NCBI GenBank assembly: GCA_026785865.1
Contig: JAJAZG010000382.1
Location: 1-9,844 of the forward strand
Source: Pseudanabaena sp. CAN_BIN31
GTDB lineage: Bacteria; Cyanobacteriota; Cyanobacteriia; Pseudanabaenales; Pseudanabaenaceae
Length of the DNA stretch: 9,844 nt
Reading direction: 5' to 3'
The number at the start of each line of letters is the position of its first letter. Position 1 is the first letter of the stretch. A model generated the notes under the pieces. The model was not told where the DNA came from, searched no databases, and worked only from the letters and a program-made list of their open reading frames with translations. Positions 7,016 to 9,844 of this stretch are shown piece after piece. The translations under genes and the position numbers were made by a program.

Positions 7016-7046
7016 ATCATAAGACATAAATGACGGTGGCAGTCAA
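7016..7046 (-). promoter_or_regulatory. candidate promoter of the defence operon
   Basis: On the minus strand TTGACT (7041-7046) is followed after 19 bases by TATGAT (7016-7021), 41 bases before the ATPase ATG. Both hexamers are close to the sigma-70 consensus, but the spacing is longer than the optimal 17. It would share the 93-base gap (6976-7068) with the antitoxin-like remnant pointing the other way. No operator repeat was seen. Confidence 0.3.
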
Positions 7047-7068
7047 AATTAAAGGAGAAAATTAGTCT

Positions 7069-7128
7069 GTGATCAAAAGTTATGAAGCAACCTATGACAA
7101 TAGACAAAACGCATGGCTAAGCGATTTA
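7069..7128 (+). pseudogene. 5' fragment of a duplicated antitoxin gene
   Basis: Starting at a GTG, the first 19 codons read MIKSYEATYDNRQNAWLSD, which matches MLKSYEATYENGQITWLSD at the start of the intact antitoxin at 7508. Over these 57 bases I count 7 differences, and both copies are preceded by GGAGAAAAT. After the shared GCGAT the similarity stops at about 7126 and the sequence runs into a restriction-helicase remnant. The rest of the antitoxin is missing, so this is a broken paralogue. Its ribosome-binding site is intact but spaced farther from the start than in the functional copy, so a short useless peptide might still be made. Confidence 0.7.
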
Positions 7129-7129
7129 A

Positions 7130-7495
7130 ACTTATCCATTAGAAGAAATTCAAAGCGAACTCTATCTAGAAGACACCGACTATCGCGTATCCAAAATGCA
7201 ATTCGGGCGGCACGACAGAGCCGTAGACAAAACCACGATCACCTACAACAACAAAATCACCCTCACAGGCATACCCCTAAAGGCTTACGAATACATAGTC
7301 AACGGCAAACCCGCCCTAGAATGGATCATGGAACGCTATCAACTCACCAGAGACAAAGATAGTTGCCTCACCAACAACCCTAACGATTGGTCAGACGACC
7401 CGCGCTACATCCTCGACTTGGTTAAGCGCATCGTCCGCGTCAGTGTCGAGACCGTTAAAATAGTCAATAGCTTGCCAGCCTTGAATGAGAGATAA
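7130..7495 (+). pseudogene. C-terminal remnant of a type ISP-like restriction helicase
   Basis: The frame after the TAA at 7127 is open to the TAA at 7493-7495 and encodes about 121 residues without a plausible initiation region; the first ATG is at 7196. The sequence contains YRVSKMQFG, ITYNNKITLTGIP, AYEYIVNGKPALEWIMERY, NPNDWSDDPRYILDLVKR and the terminal SLPALNER. I recognise these as the extreme C-terminus of the large DEAD/DEAH helicase-methylase proteins annotated as type ISP or predicted restriction enzymes, which usually exceed 900 residues. Helicase, methylase and nuclease parts are absent. The stretch is visibly richer in G+C than the operon to its left, consistent with a different origin. 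It is joined on its left to an antitoxin fragment and on its right, after 12 bases, to the intact antitoxin gene. A short independent protein from 7196 is possible but unlikely. Confidence 0.7.
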
Positions 7496-7507
7496 CAGGA
7501 GAAAATC

Positions 7508-7735
7508 ATGCTCAAGAGTTATGAAGCAACCTATGAAAATGGACAAATCACATGGCTAAGCGATCAGCCACAAGTTAGCTCAGCACGCCTTATCATCACC
7601 GTTTTAGAAGAAAACCCACCATCTACTAAAACACCCAAACGAACAACACCCTCACATCTTGCAGGAAAAGTAAAAATCTTGGGTGATATTGTCAGTCCAA
7701 TTGTCGATGAAGAGGACTGGGAATGCCTGAAATAG
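7508..7735 (+). CDS. antitoxin of a VapBC-type toxin-antitoxin pair
   Basis: A 75-residue protein encoded just before, and overlapping by 13 bases, a PIN-domain toxin, so its role as cognate antitoxin follows mainly from position. It begins MLKSYEATYENGQITWL, a short beta-rich segment with an RLIITVLEE strand (27-35), then a basic linker, and ends in an acidic tail, HLAGKVKILGDIVSPIVDEEDWECLK split by eye at about residue 50. The tail would wrap the toxin and block its active site. This short type is common beside cyanobacterial VapC genes, but I cannot assign it to a DNA-binding fold with certainty. AGGAG at 7497-7501 gives a good ribosome-binding site 6 bases before the ATG. A degraded copy of its 5' end lies at 7069. 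Antitoxin and toxin probably form one autoregulated transcript. Confidence 0.8.
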   Translation: MLKSYEATYENGQITWLSDQPQVSSARLIITVLEENPPSTKTPKRTTPSHLAGKVKILGDIVSPIVDEEDWECLK

Positions 7736-8121
7736 TAATTCTTGATACCCATATTTGGCTCTGGTATATCAATGCTAATTTTGATCGCCTTCCATCACAA
7801 TGGACAGAACAAATTCAACAAGCAAATACAATCGCAGTGTCAGCTATATCTTGCTATGAAATAGCTCTAGCTTACAATAAGGGTCGTTTGGAGATAGACA
7901 TTCCTATTAGAGACTGGCTTCGCGATTCTCTAGCACCCGCAGGAATTGAGTTATTACCACTCAGCCCAGAAGTTACAGTCAGAGCCGTTAATCTCTCACC
8001 CATTCACAAAGATCCATTCGATCGCCTCATTATCGCCACCACCCTAGAACATGGTGCAAAACTCGCCAGCGTTGACAGCTTATTTTCTAAATATCCTGAA
8101 TTAGAAAATATACTGATATAA
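7723..8121 (+). CDS. vapC: VapC-family PIN-domain ribonuclease toxin
   Basis: The 132-residue protein is a complete PIN domain. VILDTHIWLWY (5-15) carries the first acidic residue D8, AISCYEIAL (41-49) has E46, DPFDRLIIATTLEHGAKLASVD (97-118) gives D97/D100 and D118. These four acidic positions coordinate Mg2+/Mn2+ for RNA cleavage in VapC toxins, which inhibit translation when freed from antitoxin. All are intact, so the toxin should be active. The ATG lies inside the antitoxin gene (13-base overlap), with GAGG at 7711-7714 serving as ribosome-binding site, so translation is probably coupled. No terminator with a clear stem follows; only A/T-rich sequence (about 8124-8142) is seen. The pair may stabilise the neighbouring island, or act as an abortive-infection module. 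Confidence 0.92.
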   Translation: MPEIVILDTHIWLWYINANFDRLPSQWTEQIQQANTIAVSAISCYEIALAYNKGRLEIDIPIRDWLRDSLAPAGIELLPLSPEVTVRAVNLSPIHKDPFDRLIIATTLEHGAKLASVDSLFSKYPELENILI

Positions 8122-8264
8122 ATAAAAAATTTTAAGTTTTTTGGCAGAAATTTTTGTAATGTGCGCGGAATTGCGATCGCTCTATCTAAGCCAAATATTG
8201 CAAGGCGATCGCATCACCATTTTCCTCATGTATTGTAATTGTTATAGCAATTTATTGAGATTCC

Positions 8265-8285
8265 CAATTTGTTACCAACAAATTG
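8265..8285. repeat. perfect 9-base inverted repeat, 3-base loop
   Basis: CAATTTGTT (8265-8273) and AACAAATTG (8277-8285) flank ACC. The stem is AT-rich and is not followed by a T run on the plus strand, so it is a weak terminator candidate. It could be a protein-binding site or part of a small dispersed repeat together with the GC-rich unit 14 bases downstream. Confidence 0.6.
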
Positions 8286-8298
8286 TAAGGGTTCTTAT

Positions 8299-8320
8299 AG
8301 GCGGCGCTTTGCGGCGCTAA
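8299..8320. repeat. GC-rich imperfect hairpin with direct repeat
   Basis: GCGGCGCT occurs at 8301-8308 and again at 8311-8318. Around the central TTT the flanks also pair imperfectly: three base pairs, a G-G mismatch, three more pairs and a wobble. Its composition contrasts with the surrounding AT-rich gap, as in the palindrome at 934-976. A dispersed intergenic repeat is the likely explanation. Confidence 0.45.
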
Positions 8321-8448
8321 TCTGAACCATTGAAGACATTGAGACGCAGCCATATTGTCGAGACAAATTGAGGAGAAATTAGGAACATTTATATGCGTAA
8401 AAGTCTTCTTTAGATGTAACGAGTACAACGAATTAAAATGAGGCAGGC

Positions 8449-9651
8449 GTGAACATTACTGATTTTACTAAAGCAAATCTTACCAAATCTAGCCTAGAAG
8501 GAATCAACCTCAAAGGAGCCGATCTCAAGCGCGTTAATCTTAGTAATGCCAAACTTGCAGACGCGATGCTCTCCAAAGCGAATCTTACAGGCGCATTTCT
8601 CCATAGAGCCGATCTCAACCGAGCCAATCTGGTTGAAGCAAATCTGACTGAAGCAAATCTCACATCAGCTTTCTTAATCAAAGCCGATCTACAACGAGCC
8701 TGTCTCAATGATGCCTATCTAGTGGCTGCCAATCTGAATGGGGCAAATCTAAACAGTGCATCTTTAATCAACGCCGATCTCAGTCTTGCCACGCTGACAG
8801 GAGCCTGTCTCAACGGCGCAAATCTCAGTCATGCGAAACTAAATGGCACATTTTTCATTGAGTCCAATTTACTGGGAGCCGATCTCAGTGACTCTGACTT
8901 CACAGGCGCACTGATGATTAAGGCAAATCTTAGTGGTGCGAATCTTAGTCAAGCTTGTTTGGTGAATGTCGATCTGACCGAAGCAAATCTCACAGGCGCA
9001 GAGTTGCAAGGAGTTGATCTTTGTGGCGCAATCTTAAATGAAGCCAATCTCAATGCGGTCGATCTTGTTCACGCAAATTTGAGCAATGGTTCCCTCAGTA
9101 GGGCAAATTTGGGCTGGGCAAATTTACTCGGCGCAAACTTAGAAAAAGCGAATTTAGTTGGTTGCGATCTGAGTTGGGCAAATTTGAACGAAGCCAACTT
9201 GACCGAAGCAGATTTGAGTTGGACAAATCTCACGGGTGCATTTTTAATGAAATCCAATCTCAGTGGGGCAAATCTTAATGGTGTAAATCTCTCCAATGCT
9301 AATCTCAGTGGCGCAAATTTGAGCGGTGCAAATTTGATGGGTGCAAACTTAAGTGGAGCCGATTTGAGTAATGCCGATCTGCGCGGTGCTTACTTAATTC
9401 GGACTAATTTGCACAATGCAATTTTAAATGAAGCTAATTTGACTGGGGCAAACCTAGACGAGGCGGTATTAAATGGAGCTAGCTTAAATCGGGCTAATCT
9501 CAATCGAGCCAATCTCACCAGAGCCAGCTTGACAGGTGCAAATCTGCAAGGAGCTTTTATGTTGTGGACAAACTTGAGAGGCGCTTTCATGTTGTGGACA
9601 AATTTAGATGGCGCAAATATGACGGGCGCAATTTTGCCCACTGATAAATAA
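8449..9651 (+). CDS. pentapeptide-repeat protein of 79 uninterrupted repeats
   Basis: After the first residue the whole 400-residue chain divides into 79 consecutive pentapeptides (NITDF, TKANL ... DGANM, TGAIL) followed only by PTDK. The consensus is A(D/N)LXX with leucine at the centre in nearly every repeat; exceptions are F or M (for example TDF, TFF, SDF, ALM, AFM). Such chains fold as a right-handed quadrilateral beta-helix, four repeats per coil, so about 20 coils. There is no signal peptide, membrane segment, capping domain or catalytic motif. Cellular roles of cyanobacterial members are mostly unknown; a few bacterial relatives mimic DNA and protect gyrase, but nothing here points to that. 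The start is GTG at 8449, with GAGG 5 bases upstream; a stop in frame at 8434 rules out an earlier start. A second pentapeptide gene follows after 14 bases, probably in the same operon. Confidence 0.93.
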   Translation: MNITDFTKANLTKSSLEGINLKGADLKRVNLSNAKLADAMLSKANLTGAFLHRADLNRANLVEANLTEANLTSAFLIKADLQRACLNDAYLVAANLNGANLNSASLINADLSLATLTGACLNGANLSHAKLNGTFFIESNLLGADLSDSDFTGALMIKANLSGANLSQACLVNVDLTEANLTGAELQGVDLCGAILNEANLNAVDLVHANLSNGSLSRANLGWANLLGANLEKANLVGCDLSWANLNEANLTEADLSWTNLTGAFLMKSNLSGANLNGVNLSNANLSGANLSGANLMGANLSGADLSNADLRGAYLIRTNLHNAILNEANLTGANLDEAVLNGASLNRANLNRANLTRASLTGANLQGAFMLWTNLRGAFMLWTNLDGANMTGAILPTDK

Positions 9652-9665
9652 TCGGATAAATAAAT

Positions 9666-9844
9666 ATGAAAGCTAGAGAACTGATCGATCGCTATAACCA
9701 AGGCTTTCGAGATTTTAGTGATACCGATCTCAGTCGTGAAAATCTTAGTGGTTTGGGTTTAACGGCGATCGAGCTGGCTAATGCCAATTTGAGCGAAGCA
9801 AACCTATCATGCACGACTTTAAATGAAGCGAATTTATACGGTGC
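9666..9844 (+). CDS. second pentapeptide-repeat protein, 3' end outside the window
   Basis: An ATG at 9666 opens a frame that is still open at the window end (59 complete codons). It begins MKARELIDRYNQGFRDF, a short helical N-terminal segment typical of many cyanobacterial pentapeptide proteins, and then enters repeats: SDTDL, SRENL, SGLGL, ANANL, SEANL, NEANL. Unlike the preceding protein it therefore has a leader helix that could cap the beta-helix or mediate interaction. It is 14 bases downstream of the first pentapeptide gene on the same strand, with no terminator between, so co-transcription is likely. Its ribosome-binding site is weak. Total length and C-terminal domains cannot be seen. 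Confidence 0.85.
   Translation, partial: MKARELIDRYNQGFRDFSDTDLSRENLSGLGLTAIELANANLSEANLSCTTLNEANLYG

Larger units (their letters stand above)
275..8212. repeat. HIP1 octamers (GCGATCGC), 14 copies, unevenly spread
   Basis: By reading I find exact GCGATCGC starting at 275, 508, 1151, 1324, 1780, 1828, 1877, 2084, 2630, 2758, 3011, 3027, 8173 and 8205. HIP1 is highly over-represented in many cyanobacterial genomes, which supports the host assignment. Twelve lie in the first 3.04 kb and none between 3035 and 8172. Confidence 0.85.
8122..8448. other. non-coding gap with HIP1 pair, hairpins and two tiny start-stop ORFs
   Basis: This 327-base gap holds no convincing gene. It contains two HIP1 sites 32 bases apart (8173-8180, 8205-8212), a perfect short hairpin (8265-8285), a GC-rich direct repeat (8299-8320), and near its right end two minimal ORFs: MRKSLL (8393-8413, with GAGGAG upstream) and MRQA (8438-8452). 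The latter overlaps the GTG start of the pentapeptide gene by four bases. A 53-codon frame at 8159-8320 consists mostly of these repeats and is not credible as a gene. Confidence 0.6.

Noticed and set aside
7069..7362. 97-codon frame as a real fusion protein
   Set aside because: Only its first 19 codons match the antitoxin. Beyond that it reads the restriction remnant out of frame, giving an R/H/Q-rich sequence of no family.
8159..8320. 53-codon plus-strand frame after vapC
   Set aside because: It is made of HIP1 sites, the hairpin and the GCGGCGCT repeat, has no ribosome-binding site and no recognisable protein pattern.
8433..8708. Minus-strand open frames inside the pentapeptide genes (also 9069-9296 and 9390-9701)
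   Set aside because: They arise from the 15-base periodicity of the pentapeptide DNA read backwards. The proteins are rich in R, F, A and L in a five-residue rhythm and have no family features.

Overview
The window looks like chromosomal DNA of a cyanobacterium. The palindrome GCGATCGC (HIP1) occurs 14 times by my reading, and the first genes encode the cyanobacterial/plastid protein Thf1 (Psb29), a DUF429 protein and a CobA-type methyltransferase. Long pentapeptide-repeat genes at the right end also fit. Base composition and the GC-rich palindromes would suit a Pseudanabaena-like filamentous genus, but that is a guess.

Layout. Positions 1-2640 are ordinary core sequence: a possible 3' end of a plus-strand gene, a bidirectional terminator, thf1 (-), a strong palindrome in a divergent intergenic region, a DUF429 gene (+), and cobA (-) convergent with it by 10 bases. 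At 2733-2993 lies a lone ribbon-helix-helix antitoxin-like gene (+) with no toxin beside it. Positions 3060-6975 (-) hold a visibly AT-rich, HIP1-free operon of three genes. In transcription order they are an ABC/OLD-type ATPase with a DUF3696-like C-terminus, a protein with TOPRIM-like motifs, and a DUF262 (GmrS/SspE-type) protein. I read it as an anti-phage defence cassette acquired by transfer. Positions 7069-7495 are debris: the first 19 codons of an antitoxin paralogue joined to the last ~120 codons of a type ISP-like restriction helicase. Positions 7508-8121 are an intact antitoxin/VapC toxin pair. Positions 8122-8448 are non-coding with hairpins and two tiny start-stop ORFs. Positions 8449-9651 encode a 400-residue protein made of 79 uninterrupted pentapeptides, and a second pentapeptide gene starts at 9666 and leaves the window.

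How it fits together. Orphan antitoxin, ATPase/TOPRIM-like/DUF262 operon, restriction-enzyme remnant and toxin-antitoxin pair form a small defence island inserted among housekeeping genes. The likely logic of the operon (inferred) is that the ATPase senses phage or damaged DNA and gates the TOPRIM-like nuclease, while the DUF262 protein adds a nucleotide-dependent sensing or regulatory step. The ATPase and TOPRIM-like genes are 2 bases apart, which suggests one complex. The most original material is this operon, the chimeric pseudogene next to it, and the unbroken pentapeptide solenoid.
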